From contig DIBV01000002.1 in assembly GCA_002415085.1 (NCBI GenBank), forward strand, positions 1 to 64,000: 64,000 nt of DNA. The letters run 5' to 3'. Position 1 is the first letter of the stretch. Each line of letters begins with the position of its first letter. The position numbers were made by a program, and so were the translations under genes. Positions 1 to 7,440 of this stretch are shown in pieces. The notes below the pieces were generated by a model. That model did no database searches. It saw only the letters and a list, made by a program, of their open reading frames with translations, and was not told the origin of the DNA. This stretch comes from Arsukibacterium sp. UBA5043. Its GTDB lineage: Bacteria > Pseudomonadota > Gammaproteobacteria > Enterobacterales > Alteromonadaceae.

Positions 1-138
1 AATTAAAAATGGGTGTATTACCCTTTGTACTTAATGCTGTTGATATAAAGGGTTACTCCACACACTGACATGGACTAAACCGGCCCCTTTAATCCCTAAA
101 AGCACTACCGGAGCTGTTCTACCGCGCAGCAAGAACTA

Positions 139-161
139 AGGCTGGCTATAAAAGCCAGCCT
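139..161. terminator. Perfect GC-rich hairpin
   Basis: AGGCTGGCT at 139-147 pairs with AGCCAGCCT at 153-161 around a 5-nt loop. It lies downstream of the leftward ECF sigma operon and could end it, but there is no strong T-run on either side, so terminator function is only plausible. The rest of positions 1-180 shows no recognisable gene. Confidence 0.4.
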
Positions 162-180
162 GTTAAAATCCATTTCTCAA

Positions 181-222
181 TGTAGACTACGAGCTATTTA
201 TTAGCTCCGCCCTCTTTTTCCC
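181..222. repeat. RAYT-associated intergenic repeat, single copy
   Basis: This stretch contains TGTAGACTACGA followed by TTATTAGCTCCG and a run of T and C. The same module occurs twice in tandem at 14669-14792 upstream of the RAYT transposase, and in partial form at 3780-3907 and 13926-13950. It is a dispersed, non-coding element of this genome and begins directly downstream of the 37-residue gene that ends at 224. Confidence 0.75.
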
Positions 223-223
223 C

Positions 224-337
224 TTACCGATTTTCTGGCAGCTTGGAAACCAGAGCCAGTATTAAAGTGGCAATAGGCCCCAACATTAATGAAATTAAAA
301 ACCACGCTAAGCCACTACGATATTCGTGCTGATGCAT
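224..337 (-). CDS. Small one-TM protein, 37 aa, last gene of the ECF operon
   Basis: An ATG directly follows the TAG stop of the upstream 71-residue gene and opens a 37-codon frame ending in TAA. The product begins MHQHEYRSG, continues as one hydrophobic segment (about residues 10-30) with a GLAWFLISLMLGPIA-type pattern, and ends with a short polar tail. Similar short 'WFL...GP' membrane peptides are common in Proteobacteria, but I cannot assign a function. The stop-start contact suggests translational coupling to the preceding gene. It would be missed by length cut-offs. Confidence 0.55.
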   Translation of the reverse strand: MHQHEYRSGLAWFLISLMLGPIATLILALVSKLPENR

Positions 338-553
338 CTAGTCGCTGAGAATAAGAACCACGATAACCAGTAATGCAGCCGCCGCCAATTGTGTCAATGT
401 CAGTAACGGCAACAGCGTACGTTCCGTGTTTAGCAGGCTGTTGTAAGCCAACATCAGCAGCGGGGCGGGCAAGCAAAACAGGGCTATAACCACGCTGCGG
501 CGATACTGCCGCAGCCAGAGTCTGATTTTTTGTTTTAATGTCAGTTTCAGCAT
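338..553 (-). CDS. Small two-TM membrane protein, 71 aa
   Basis: The protein has a basic N-terminus (MLKLTLKQKIRLWLRQYRRS) followed by two hydrophobic stretches, about residues 20-38 and 47-70. Its ATG lies within the 3' end of the upstream sigma factor gene (7-nt overlap), which indicates translational coupling. I recognise no named family. By position it could be a membrane partner or anti-sigma-like modulator of the ECF sigma factor, but it has no zinc-binding anti-sigma motif, so this is only inference. Confidence 0.65.
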   Translation of the reverse strand: MLKLTLKQKIRLWLRQYRRSVVIALFCLPAPLLMLAYNSLLNTERTLLPLLTLTQLAAAALLVIVVLILSD

Positions 554-1089
554 TGAGCGTTACTCCTGTCCAGCGTCGTTCGCGCCTGCATCATATAGGT
601 TTTTACGCTACCCAACGGGATCTGCATTTTATCGGCAATTTCAGTTTGCGAATAACCATAGAACTCGGCATAAACAAAAACTTGCTGTTGAATGGTTGAT
701 AAAGACGCAATCAGCGTAGCGGCATCAAGCTGTGCGGCTGTGTTGTCAGTATGGCTAAGCGTACCGGCTTCTGCAGCGAACCAACGCTGTTTAAGGGCGG
801 AGAAAATATTACCTGAGCGTTTAGCCTGCAACATTTCATTGATAGCAATCCGCAGTAACCAGGTAGAAAACTGCGCTTGTTGCTGAAACTGCTGAATATT
901 TAAAAAGGCTTTAACGTAAGTTTCTTGCACCAAATCATCAATGTCGTGGCGTTGTTCGGCAGATTTAAACGCCAAAAAACCGCGCAATTTATTGTCATAA
1001 CGGCTGAACAGCTCATTAAAAGCTGTCGTATCTCCGGACACCTGCACTATGGCAACCAGTTGCTCAACCGAGGCCTGTTTTAGCGACAC
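547..1089 (-). CDS. ECF-type RNA polymerase sigma-70 factor
   Basis: This 180-residue protein has the two sigma domains of group IV factors. Region 2 holds DIDDLVQETYVKAF and FSTWLLRIAINEML (about residues 49-85). Region 4 holds the helix-turn-helix YGYSQTEIADKMQIPLGSVKTYM (about residues 144-167). Such factors direct RNA polymerase to a small regulon, often for envelope stress. The gene is third in a leftward operon after the NTF2/serine hydrolase and a DUF6249 protein, and overlaps the next gene. No classical anti-sigma factor with an HxxxCxxC motif is adjacent, so control may come from the small membrane proteins of the operon. The inducing signal and target promoters are unknown. Confidence 0.93.
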   Translation of the reverse strand: MSLKQASVEQLVAIVQVSGDTTAFNELFSRYDNKLRGFLAFKSAEQRHDIDDLVQETYVKAFLNIQQFQQQAQFSTWLLRIAINEMLQAKRSGNIFSALKQRWFAAEAGTLSHTDNTAAQLDAATLIASLSTIQQQVFVYAEFYGYSQTEIADKMQIPLGSVKTYMMQARTTLDRSNAQC

Positions 1090-1098
1090 AACATTGTC

Positions 1099-1491
1099 TT
1101 AATACAGCCGTTGCCGATCAAGCCGGGCCAACAGCAAAAACGCCAGCCCTAACAACGCCGGCAAGATGGCAATGCCGTTTAAGGCATCGTTTAAATCCAG
1201 ATTGCCATTTTGACGAAAATCGGCAAAGTAGGAAAACGCCAGAATGCTGGCTGACAACACCAACAAAAATACACCTTTACGGGTATCACGGTTTGCTGAG
1301 AAAAAGTGCCGCGCCACTTCGCGGATTGTTTCCGGCGGCAACGTTAGCTGTTGTTGTAATGAGCGTTCTATCATCTGCAAAAACAGGCGTTTTTTCTTGT
1401 AGTTATACAGCAGTATTAACCCCATCAGCGCGACCAACGCGCTGAAGACGATAAGCGGCACCAAAATCTCTGCCCATTCTTGTCCATTCAT
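1099..1491 (-). CDS. DUF6249-like membrane protein
   Basis: This is a 130-residue protein with an N-terminal transmembrane helix (about residues 10-30), a cytoplasmic-looking basic middle part (YNYKKKRLFLQMIERSLQQQL), and two further hydrophobic helices (about 72-90 and 106-122). It resembles the DUF6249 family, often encoded beside ECF sigma factors. It sits 9 bp upstream of the sigma gene and 6 bp after the hydrolase gene, so all are probably co-transcribed. A role as membrane regulator of the sigma factor is reasonable inference without direct evidence. Confidence 0.75.
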   Translation of the reverse strand: MNGQEWAEILVPLIVFSALVALMGLILLYNYKKKRLFLQMIERSLQQQLTLPPETIREVARHFFSANRDTRKGVFLLVLSASILAFSYFADFRQNGNLDLNDALNGIAILPALLGLAFLLLARLDRQRLY

Positions 1492-1497
1492 ACTTAT

Positions 1498-2985
1498 TTA
1501 ATTTCGTTGCCAAAGTTCTGCACCAAGGTACAGCTGCGGCAGAAGTTGTTCAAGTACCGCTGTGGCATTATCGCCATTCATAAAAATAACATAACCGTTT
1601 TGGCTTTGCGGTGAAAACACAGCTAAGGTGGACACGCCGGGATCACGGCCGCTATGCAGCAGCAACGATTGCTCACCCGGGAAACCACTGAAAATCTCCC
1701 AGCCCAAGCCGAAATAATGTTGAGGCCCGATCCCGACATGATGCGCTTGCATGTCCTGATACACTGCCGGCATTGCTTGCTGTTGCGCCATGACAAACAC
1801 CATAAATTTGCTGTAATCGTCTACCGTGCTGATCAAATTGGCGGCGGCATTTGCCTTGTAGTATCTCTCTGTCTCAAATGCCTTGCCGTTGCTGTCGTGG
1901 TTGCGGGCGTAGCGGTGTTCATTCACTCCTTGTGACCACCAAAAATAGGTATCGGTCATACCTGCCGGTTCAAATACATATTGCTGTGCCAGGGCTTCCA
2001 GCGATTGGCCAAATTTATGCTCCAGCGCCCGGCGAAGATATTCAAAGCCTTCACCAGAATACTGATGTTGCGTGCCGGGCTTAAACTGAAAACGTAACCT
2101 GTTGTCTGTTTCCAGATAGCGCCAGTTGGCAAAGCCGGTTTGGTGCGTCAGCACAATTCGGGGTGTCAGCAATAAATGTTTTGGGTCAGCTTTAAGATCC
2201 GGGTCAACCCAGTAGGCTGCAAGGGGTTCATCAAGCTGAAGTTTGCCTGCATTAACCAGCCGCAGCGTCAGCATGGTTACCACTGGTTTGGTTAACGATG
2301 CCACTTTAAACAGGGTATTTTGCGGTGCTTTAGTACCTGGCGTCAGCTCGCCATATACTTGAGTGGACACCAATTTGCCATGCTCAATAATGCCCAGGCC
2401 CAGCGCGGGCACCTTATTTTTTTGTAGCAAGCTGATAATAGCTGCCGCTTGAATATTGCTGTTAACGACCTCAGCCGGCTGATGATCATAACTAAGTACA
2501 TCGCTAAGTTGCCAATCGTCTCCAGCCTTTAACCAGACCGAAGTAAACCGTGCCGTGCCGGTTAGCTGGTCTGGTTTTCCCGCTTCACGCAAATAAAACT
2601 GATGTTGCCCATGCTGCACTGCACCATACAATATGCCGTCACGATGCAGCGGAAAGGTACTCAAACTGTCGGCGGCTAATTTGCGGATGGGCTTGTTCGC
2701 CATATCACCACAAATATATTTTTGCGTGTTTTGCATAAACAAGGCTTTATCCTGAAAACCACTTTTGTCGTGATAAAACCTCAGCTCAGGGCTGACAGTT
2801 GCGTCCAGATAAGCGATATCACACTCGTTAAAGCCACGCTGAAAAAACAAAGCGTCTTGTTGAGCTAGTTCATCATGCAGGCTCATATTTTGTATGTGGG
2901 TATCGGTTGCCGCGGCGAAAGGGCTTGTTGCCAGCAGTACGGCAGCAAAAAAAACGTGCCGGGAAACAGTATTTAAAAGCGTCAT
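1498..2985 (-). CDS. Secreted NTF2-like / class C beta-lactamase-type serine hydrolase fusion
   Basis: The 495-residue protein starts with a signal peptide ending near AAA-TD (about residues 1-27). Residues 35-165 look like an NTF2/SnoaL-type (DUF4440) domain. The rest is a beta-lactamase/penicillin-binding esterase fold with the nucleophile motif SLTK (S230-K233), YSG at 309-311 in place of the usual YxN, and HSG at 444-446 in place of KTG. Relatives are periplasmic esterases, D-amino-acid peptidases or inactive paralogues, so antibiotic hydrolysis should not be assumed. It is first in the ECF sigma operon, making it a candidate target or sensor of that circuit. The NTF2 fusion is unusual but known for this superfamily. 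Confidence 0.88.
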   Translation of the reverse strand: MTLLNTVSRHVFFAAVLLATSPFAAATDTHIQNMSLHDELAQQDALFFQRGFNECDIAYLDATVSPELRFYHDKSGFQDKALFMQNTQKYICGDMANKPIRKLAADSLSTFPLHRDGILYGAVQHGQHQFYLREAGKPDQLTGTARFTSVWLKAGDDWQLSDVLSYDHQPAEVVNSNIQAAAIISLLQKNKVPALGLGIIEHGKLVSTQVYGELTPGTKAPQNTLFKVASLTKPVVTMLTLRLVNAGKLQLDEPLAAYWVDPDLKADPKHLLLTPRIVLTHQTGFANWRYLETDNRLRFQFKPGTQHQYSGEGFEYLRRALEHKFGQSLEALAQQYVFEPAGMTDTYFWWSQGVNEHRYARNHDSNGKAFETERYYKANAAANLISTVDDYSKFMVFVMAQQQAMPAVYQDMQAHHVGIGPQHYFGLGWEIFSGFPGEQSLLLHSGRDPGVSTLAVFSPQSQNGYVIFMNGDNATAVLEQLLPQLYLGAELWQRN

Positions 2986-3096
2986 ATCATATCCTGTGAG
3001 TTAATTTAAAACTTAGATGCACTCAGGATCTGATTTGGATTTAATAATAGAAAATAAATTTTGTTGCTGGGATCGATAGCGATCGAAAGGGCCACG

Positions 3097-3172
3097 AAAG
3101 GGGCAGGTTCATTGATACTACAGCAGAAGCAAAGCAGTTATGCATCAATGGCACTGACTCTTTTGATTTTTA
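3097..3172. repeat. Inverted-repeat element of the 'CCTGACCC' family
   Basis: AAAGGGGCAGGTTCATTGAT on the left is mirrored imperfectly by ATCAATGGCACTGACTCTTTT on the right around an internal spacer of about 27 nt. The arms match the family seen at 7394-7440 and 9659-9791. It lies between the promoter area of the hydrolase operon and the DUF1801 gene. No coding function is visible. Confidence 0.65.
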
Positions 3173-3190
3173 TTGGTTAGTCGCCGCTGG

Positions 3191-3613
3191 CTAAAGTGTA
3201 CCGTAACGATGCTGCACAGCAGCAATGGAATTGACGATTAGCTGCTCTAATACATTGCAGTCGAGATCAGCCAGCCGTTTGAAATACAGGCAGGATTTGC
3301 CCATCTTGTGCTTCCCAAGCCTGGTCAGCAGTTTTTCCTGCTCAGCATCTTCACAGGACAAATAAACGACAAGCTCCCGCCCCCTAATCGCAAACCCAGT
3401 GAGGCAGGTTTCGCCGGTTCTTCCGCTGTCATAGACATAACGATACGAGCCGTAGCCAACGATGCTTGGCCCCCACATTTTCGGGCTCTGCTGGGTAATC
3501 TTTTGGAACATCGACATCAAAGCGTGGCAGTCAGCTTTCTGCTCGTCAGACGCCCGTGAGTCAATGTAATCTTCCACACTGGCAGCTGTTGCCTTAGTTT
3601 TAAGTTCCGCCAT
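3191..3613 (-). CDS. DUF1801 (YdhG-like) domain protein
   Basis: I choose the Met of MAELKTKAT as start, giving 140 residues. It has a nearby AAGG ribosome-binding sequence and matches the family's usual length. A longer upstream extension would read through the GGGGTCGGAG repeat and is unlikely. The core WGPSIVGYGSYRYVYDSGRTGETCLTGFAIR followed by ELVVYL and LGKHKMGKSCLYFKRL is typical of DUF1801 proteins, small cytoplasmic proteins with a YdhG-like fold and no firmly assigned biochemistry. It is isolated, with repeats on both sides, as expected of a cassette-like accessory gene. Confidence 0.85.
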   Translation of the reverse strand: MAELKTKATAASVEDYIDSRASDEQKADCHALMSMFQKITQQSPKMWGPSIVGYGSYRYVYDSGRTGETCLTGFAIRGRELVVYLSCEDAEQEKLLTRLGKHKMGKSCLYFKRLADLDCNVLEQLIVNSIAAVQHRYGTL

Positions 3614-3779
3614 ATCTTCAACCTTATCTATTATGGAGAATTCCCCGGCAAACGCATTGAGAGACTGGTTTTGCCTGAAACAGAGTTTACACCAGTGCGG
3701 CGATATAAATAGGGATCGATAGGGTTGTTTACGTTTCAGCTGAAGCAAATTAGCTATAAATGAATGACATTGAATCTTT

Positions 3780-3827
3780 GGAAAAGGGGTCGGAGACAAT
3801 TATGGAAAAGGGGTCGGAGACAATTAT
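3780..3827. repeat. Two perfect 24-bp direct repeats of the GGGGTCGGAG family
   Basis: The 24-bp unit beginning GGAAAAGGGGTCGGAG occurs twice back to back. A diverged copy in the opposite orientation (TTATTAGCTCCGACTCC) lies at 3879-3907. These are partial copies of the module around the RAYT at 13945-14643, so this gap has been a landing place for REP-like elements. Confidence 0.75.
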
Positions 3828-3878
3828 AAAATTCCTAGCTTAATTCCTTTAATTTCAATGCCTGGTAGAGTTTTAACG

Positions 3879-3907
3879 TTTATTAGCTCCGACTCCTTAT
3901 TCTCTCC
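3879..3907. repeat. Inverted partial copy of the RAYT-associated repeat
   Basis: TTATTAGCTCCGACTCCTTA is the reverse-oriented relative of the two direct repeats at 3780-3827 and could pair with them in a stem-loop. It is the same core as in the tandem array upstream of the transposase. Confidence 0.6.
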
Positions 3908-3940
3908 AAGATAATCCATCACCCCTCATTTTAGAGAGCC

Positions 3941-4159
3941 CTACCTGCGTCTCCCCAGCCAATAAAACATCGCCGCAATAACAACAGCGGCAATAAAGTA
4001 TGCGGGCAAGGTGGTTTTCAACATCAGTAAGCCGCTTTCAACTCTCTGCGCTTCATGCAAGAACGGCGTGGCTTGTGAATTAAACGACAGGTTGTAAATG
4101 GCAAAATTTAAGATAAAGGTGACAACAACAAGCAGTGCATATATGGCGAGTTTTTTCAT
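3941..4159 (-). CDS. Small two-TM protein, paralogue 2 of a tandem pair
   Basis: This 72-residue protein has an N-terminal hydrophobic helix (about residues 5-25), a periplasmic-looking loop with PFLHEAQRVESG (about 37-48), and a second helix (about 53-66) ending in WLGRRR. It shares layout and the loop signature with the 77-residue protein encoded at 4286-4519, so the two are tandem duplicates. I do not recognise a family. The spacing between them holds a relic of gcvP. Function unknown; a small envelope protein is the most that can be said. Confidence 0.65.
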   Translation of the reverse strand: MKKLAIYALLVVVTFILNFAIYNLSFNSQATPFLHEAQRVESGLLMLKTTLPAYFIAAVVIAAMFYWLGRRR

Positions 4160-4211
4160 AGCAATTACCTAACCTCCCAAAACCAGATCTGTTTTGAGTC
4201 GCTAAAATAAA

Positions 4212-4283
4212 GGTTAACGGTTGGCAAGAACTTGTTGTCTGCCCGTATGCTACCGGGAAGGCGAAGTAATAGCGCTCACGAGC
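4212..4283 (-). pseudogene. Relic fragment of gcvP (glycine dehydrogenase C-terminal region)
   Basis: On the minus strand this stretch encodes AREROYYF-like wording in DNA terms: codons read A-R-E-R-Y-Y-F-A-F-P-V-A-Y, then after a one-base deletion A-D-N-K-F-L-P-T-V-N. The intact GcvP at 16499-19390 has [24 protein letters not shown] at the matching place (16566-16637). Nucleotide agreement over the central 50 bp is roughly 85 percent by eye. It has no start, no family context and a frameshift, so it is not expressed as a protein. It ends 2 bp short of the stop codon of the 77-residue gene. Confidence 0.8.
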
Positions 4284-4285
4284 GT

Positions 4286-4519
4286 TTATTTACTCATTTT
4301 CTTAGCCGTCATTTTAATTAACACCAATGAAATAACAGCAACCAGAACAAAGCTGGGCAATATGTATAAAAATATATAAGGTGCGTTTTCCACTCTTTGC
4401 TCTTCATGGATAAATGGGAAAGCAAGCTTTTTGTAAGCTTCCAAAAAAACCATAAAATTCAAAGCAGAAACAACAATAACAATGATGGCAGAGTAGAATA
4501 CCGGCTTGATTTTTAACAT
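4286..4519 (-). CDS. Small two-TM protein, paralogue 1 of a tandem pair
   Basis: This 77-residue protein has helices at about residues 7-27 and 50-69, a loop with PFIHEEQRVENA (about 35-46), and a lysine-rich C-terminus. It is clearly homologous to the 72-residue protein encoded just downstream at 3941-4159: both carry the HE-x-QRVE motif in the same topological place. No known family is recognised. Conservation of the loop suggests a functional site outside the membrane core. Confidence 0.65.
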   Translation of the reverse strand: MLKIKPVFYSAIIVIVVSALNFMVFLEAYKKLAFPFIHEEQRVENAPYIFLYILPSFVLVAVISLVLIKMTAKKMSK

Positions 4520-4633
4520 AGCTATTTTACTACCGAACTAATTTGCACATTCAGGTCCTGACCATCAACTTCGCATTGAGATTCTGCCTTACCAAAGCCA
4601 CTATTTAAACCATTTTTAACATTAATCCATGAA

Positions 4634-4660
4634 AAACCCCGGCTCTTAGGCCGGGATTTT
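4634..4660 (-). terminator. Rho-independent terminator
   Basis: AAACCCCGGC and GGCCGGGATTT form a stem around a short loop. In leftward reading it is followed by a short T-rich tail. It probably ends transcription of the serine hydrolase gene at 4873-5955. The neighbouring gap 4520-4872 holds no gene I can support. Confidence 0.7.
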
Positions 4661-4735
4661 AGTTATTGCAGTAAAACGCTACATGCTTAGTGACTGTCGT
4701 TTAATCCAGCTCAGGACATTTGGGTAGCTTAGAGT

Positions 4736-4768
4736 GGTCATTTTTCATACTAGTTGATTAAAATGACC
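4736..4768. repeat. 9-bp perfect inverted repeat
   Basis: GGTCATTTT at 4736-4744 is exactly complementary to AAAATGACC at 4760-4768, with a 15-nt loop. It could be an operator, a weak hairpin or the end of an old mobile element. Nothing else in the sequence decides between these. Confidence 0.4.
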
Positions 4769-4872
4769 GCATTTCGGCAGGTAAACGTCAAAACCGGACA
4801 CTTCGATACAATTATTGAATTCATAAATGATCCCATAAATCTCACGCTTTGCCATATCTCAGCATCAGGTTA

Positions 4873-5955
4873 TTACTTATCGGCATTAATAATCACTTTC
4901 GCGATATTCATGCCTATTTTGCGCAGCTCCGCAGCAGCCCTTGGCGAGCCAGAATTGGTGATCACAGATATCGCTAACTCATGTTGAGGGAAAATCATCA
5001 TCCAGTTCTGCGTACCCATTAATCCACCGTGATGAATAAAGTAAGTACCAAGGGTTTCATCGGTAGAGCGTATCCAGTAGTAAGCTAATGCATCCGTTTT
5101 GCTTACTTCAAATAACGTCTGTTGAGACGTGATTACGATAGGATTTTGCTGTTGCAGCTGCAAGGCCATGTATTTAACCAGATCTGACATAGAGCTTTTA
5201 ATAAAGCCACTGCCGCCGCAAAGAATGCGGGCTTCACTTGTAACTGCTACAAGTTCCATGTTTTTATCGTAACCCTTAGCTAAAAGTGGTTGCTGCTGAT
5301 GGCTTATCTTCACTTGAGTATTTCTCATATTTGCCAGGCGATACAGAACGTCTTTTAACAAAGAATCGAACGGCATTTGATACAACTCTTGCAGCAAGTA
5401 ACACAATAGCTCAGTGCCGACGCTGGAATATAAAAAGCTTCCTTTTTTGTCCGATGTGTCATAAGTACTAAGTTGCATTAAAAAAGCTTGTTCGTCTGAA
5501 GTGTTAAAAGATAACCCCAAGTCTTCAAGGCTTCTGGGGAGACCTGAGGTATGGCTAAGCAACTGTTTTATGGTGATCGGGTTGCTTTCTGGACTCACCT
5601 TGCTCAGGTCCTCCGGTATATAACGATTAATATTTTCCTCAAGCATTAACTTATTGTCGTGTAGAGCATAAGCAGTTAATAGCCCGACCATGGTTTTGCT
5701 AACCGAGCCTATTTCATACAAAGTCTCGTCGTTTGGCTTGTTTCCTTTGCCAATCGTGAGTTCACCAAAGTGCTTGGTATAAGAGTTCTTACCTGCAACA
5801 ACGCCAACGGAAAGAGAAACAAATTGCTCGTTAGCTAAAAACATTTCTGCGTCATGTTGAAGTTGTTGCTCAAGCTTTACCTTGCTCGAATGCGCGAAAC
5901 TTGGCTGACAGAATAAGAAAGTGATGATTATTACCCGGAGTGCGTACCCTAACAT
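4873..5955 (-). CDS. Secreted class C beta-lactamase-family serine hydrolase
   Basis: The 360-residue protein has a signal peptide (about residues 1-21, cleaved after AHS). The serine hydrolase fold carries the nucleophile motif SVSK (S84-K87), YSS at 176-178 in place of YxN, and an HHGG motif near residue 315 in place of KTG. HTSGLPR marks the beta-lactamase/PBP4*-like family. Members act on peptidoglycan-like or small ester/amide substrates in the periplasm; the true substrate is not evident. The gene lies directly downstream of an AraC-type membrane regulator on the same strand (about 110 bp apart), so the regulator may control it. Confidence 0.88.
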   Translation of the reverse strand: MLGYALRVIIITFLFCQPSFAHSSKVKLEQQLQHDAEMFLANEQFVSLSVGVVAGKNSYTKHFGELTIGKGNKPNDETLYEIGSVSKTMVGLLTAYALHDNKLMLEENINRYIPEDLSKVSPESNPITIKQLLSHTSGLPRSLEDLGLSFNTSDEQAFLMQLSTYDTSDKKGSFLYSSVGTELLCYLLQELYQMPFDSLLKDVLYRLANMRNTQVKISHQQQPLLAKGYDKNMELVAVTSEARILCGGSGFIKSSMSDLVKYMALQLQQQNPIVITSQQTLFEVSKTDALAYYWIRSTDETLGTYFIHHGGLMGTQNWMMIFPQHELAISVITNSGSPRAAAELRKIGMNIAKVIINADK

Positions 5956-6064
5956 TACATTTACCTTTATTGTTCAAATAGAGGTAAACCTTAAGGCATT
6001 TTACCCATGGGCTCGACCGAATAAAAAAGTCGGACGCATTTTATTTCAATGGGTTAAGAATTTT

Positions 6065-7168
6065 TTATGTATTCCGATATTCTGAAGGTGTCATCTTCAT
6101 GTGTTTTTTAAAGGCAGTATTAAAAGACGATTTAGAATTAAACCCACTGGACAGAAGAATATCTAAAACCGTTTTATCTTGATGTTCTCTAGCAGCAAGC
6201 TGTTGGCAGGCAGCTTCGATTCTGTAGGCGTTGATAAAATCATAGAAATGCTGCCCAAGATGATGATTTAAGGTTTGTGATATGTCTTGGGCTGATAAAC
6301 CTGTAGCTGATGCCAGTTTGTCTATATTTAAGTTCGCTTGCAGAAATGGCTTATTGCTTCGCATATGTTCGGTTAACAATGCCAGGTTATATGTTGCCTG
6401 ATCGTGGTCAAGTGCCCTGGTATTTTTTGTAGATCCCCGAGGCAGCAAAGCGGAGTTTACACCTTTAAATATTTCAGGCCGATTTAACGCTTGCCATAAA
6501 ATCCAGCTAATAAACGCCAGCGTTGTAAACATCATCAGGTTAGTGAGCTGGTTAAAGGCAAGCTGTAACTCACTGAATTTGAAAATATTTCGTAACGTAA
6601 TAACAAGGAAACTGAACAGAAATAATTGCATAAAGCGAGTTAACCATACCTTGCTTATCTGGCTGTGTTCTGAAAAGGTATTTACTATCACCTTGTTGTA
6701 AACTTTTAGCGCTCTGAATATAAAGAGTAAATAAATCGCCATCAATGAATATAAGAAGATGTGAGTAAAAATTACTTCTACCATCGGACTTGCATTACTG
6801 TAAAACAGCTGTTTTCCTTGCTCGTCGGCGAGGAAAAAGCGCGGCATGAATACTACATTGATGACAACCAGTGGCAACACATGCAGCCAGTCATGTTTGC
6901 TAAAATGAAAGTCACTTTGCAAAAGTGATTTCACATAAAAAAACAGTATTGGAGCTTCAAGGGCAACTAAATTGGCTCTTAACATGTCGAGTGTTAAGTA
7001 GGCACTATAAAAACCGGGAAATACAAAATTGCTGATATCAAGAGCGGCAACTACCAAATAAATACCGAGAATGCAGTTACTTTTATGGTTGCCAGTGCGA
7101 ACAGTGATCAGAAAGCTTGCGAGTAAAAGCTTCAAGAAAAATACAACTAAAGCAAGATCTGACGACAT
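6065..7168 (-). CDS. AraC-family regulator with an N-terminal multi-TM domain
   Basis: The 367-residue protein begins with about seven hydrophobic helices (residues 5-230) and ends with a paired helix-turn-helix AraC domain (about 265-367). The last part contains TVLDILLSSGFNSKSSFNTAFKKHMKMTPSEYR, the classic second helix-turn-helix and family signature. This architecture is a membrane-embedded one-component sensor that binds DNA at the cytoplasmic face. The ligand is unknown. It lies upstream of the serine hydrolase gene in the same orientation, suggesting a local regulator-target pair. Confidence 0.9.
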   Translation of the reverse strand: MSSDLALVVFFLKLLLASFLITVRTGNHKSNCILGIYLVVAALDISNFVFPGFYSAYLTLDMLRANLVALEAPILFFYVKSLLQSDFHFSKHDWLHVLPLVVINVVFMPRFFLADEQGKQLFYSNASPMVEVIFTHIFLYSLMAIYLLFIFRALKVYNKVIVNTFSEHSQISKVWLTRFMQLFLFSFLVITLRNIFKFSELQLAFNQLTNLMMFTTLAFISWILWQALNRPEIFKGVNSALLPRGSTKNTRALDHDQATYNLALLTEHMRSNKPFLQANLNIDKLASATGLSAQDISQTLNHHLGQHFYDFINAYRIEAACQQLAAREHQDKTVLDILLSSGFNSKSSFNTAFKKHMKMTPSEYRNT

Positions 7169-7281
7169 TCTATAGTATTAACTTGTTAAATTAAGTAAGC
7201 ATTTTAGCTTGCAAAAGTTATTCAAAGCAACGCTAACTTTTACCTGAACGAAGTCAGGCTCTCAAAATGGCAAGGTAGTAC

Positions 7282-7394
7282 TGTCCGTTTTAGCGGGGCA
7301 ACTACAGTTCGCCAGTTAAAATTTCAATACGCTCCATAGACACTCCTTAAAGATAGGCTTATGCCTATCGCTTAGTTAAAGGGTGTCCGTTTTA
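7282..7394 (-). mobile_element. Probable deletion remnant of an insertion sequence
   Basis: An 11-bp direct repeat TGTCCGTTTTA occurs at 7282-7292 and 7384-7394. On the minus strand a strong Shine-Dalgarno (AAGGAGTGTCT) precedes an ATG at 7337 opening MERIEILTGEL and then a stop at 7302. That peptide start resembles the N-terminus of IS66-type small transposase-associated proteins, from memory. A palindrome ATAGGC-TTAT-GCCTAT lies upstream of the start. The whole looks like the two ends of an element with its interior deleted. The rest of the 427-bp gap (7169-7595) holds the repeat at 7394-7440 and nothing coding. Confidence 0.4.
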
Positions 7395-7440
7395 AAAGGG
7401 GTCTTTTACACCAAAATCAATGAACCTGACCCTTTTGATT
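7394..7440. repeat. Stem-loop copy of the 'AATGAACCTGACCC' repeat family
   Basis: AAAAGGGGTC at 7394-7403 pairs with GACCCTTTTG at 7428-7437. The right part ATCAATGAACCTGACCC is identical to the cores at 9659-9791. This complete hairpin copy shows the likely structure of the family. Confidence 0.75.

Noticed and set aside
4212-4283. gcvP fragment as an attachment site of an integrative element ending at the intact gcvP
   Set aside because: The match covers an internal part of the C-terminal region and stops before the real 3' end, no integrase is present in between, and the copy is too decayed for a recent att duplication.
4754-4987. 77-residue plus-strand frame overlapping the end of the serine hydrolase gene
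   Set aside because: No ribosome-binding site or family pattern, and it overlaps the 3' end of a clearly real gene on the other strand.
1498-5955. The two beta-lactamase-family genes as antibiotic resistance determinants
   Set aside because: Both have altered second and third active-site motifs (YSG/HSG and YSS/HHGG) typical of esterase or peptidase relatives, so resistance cannot be claimed.
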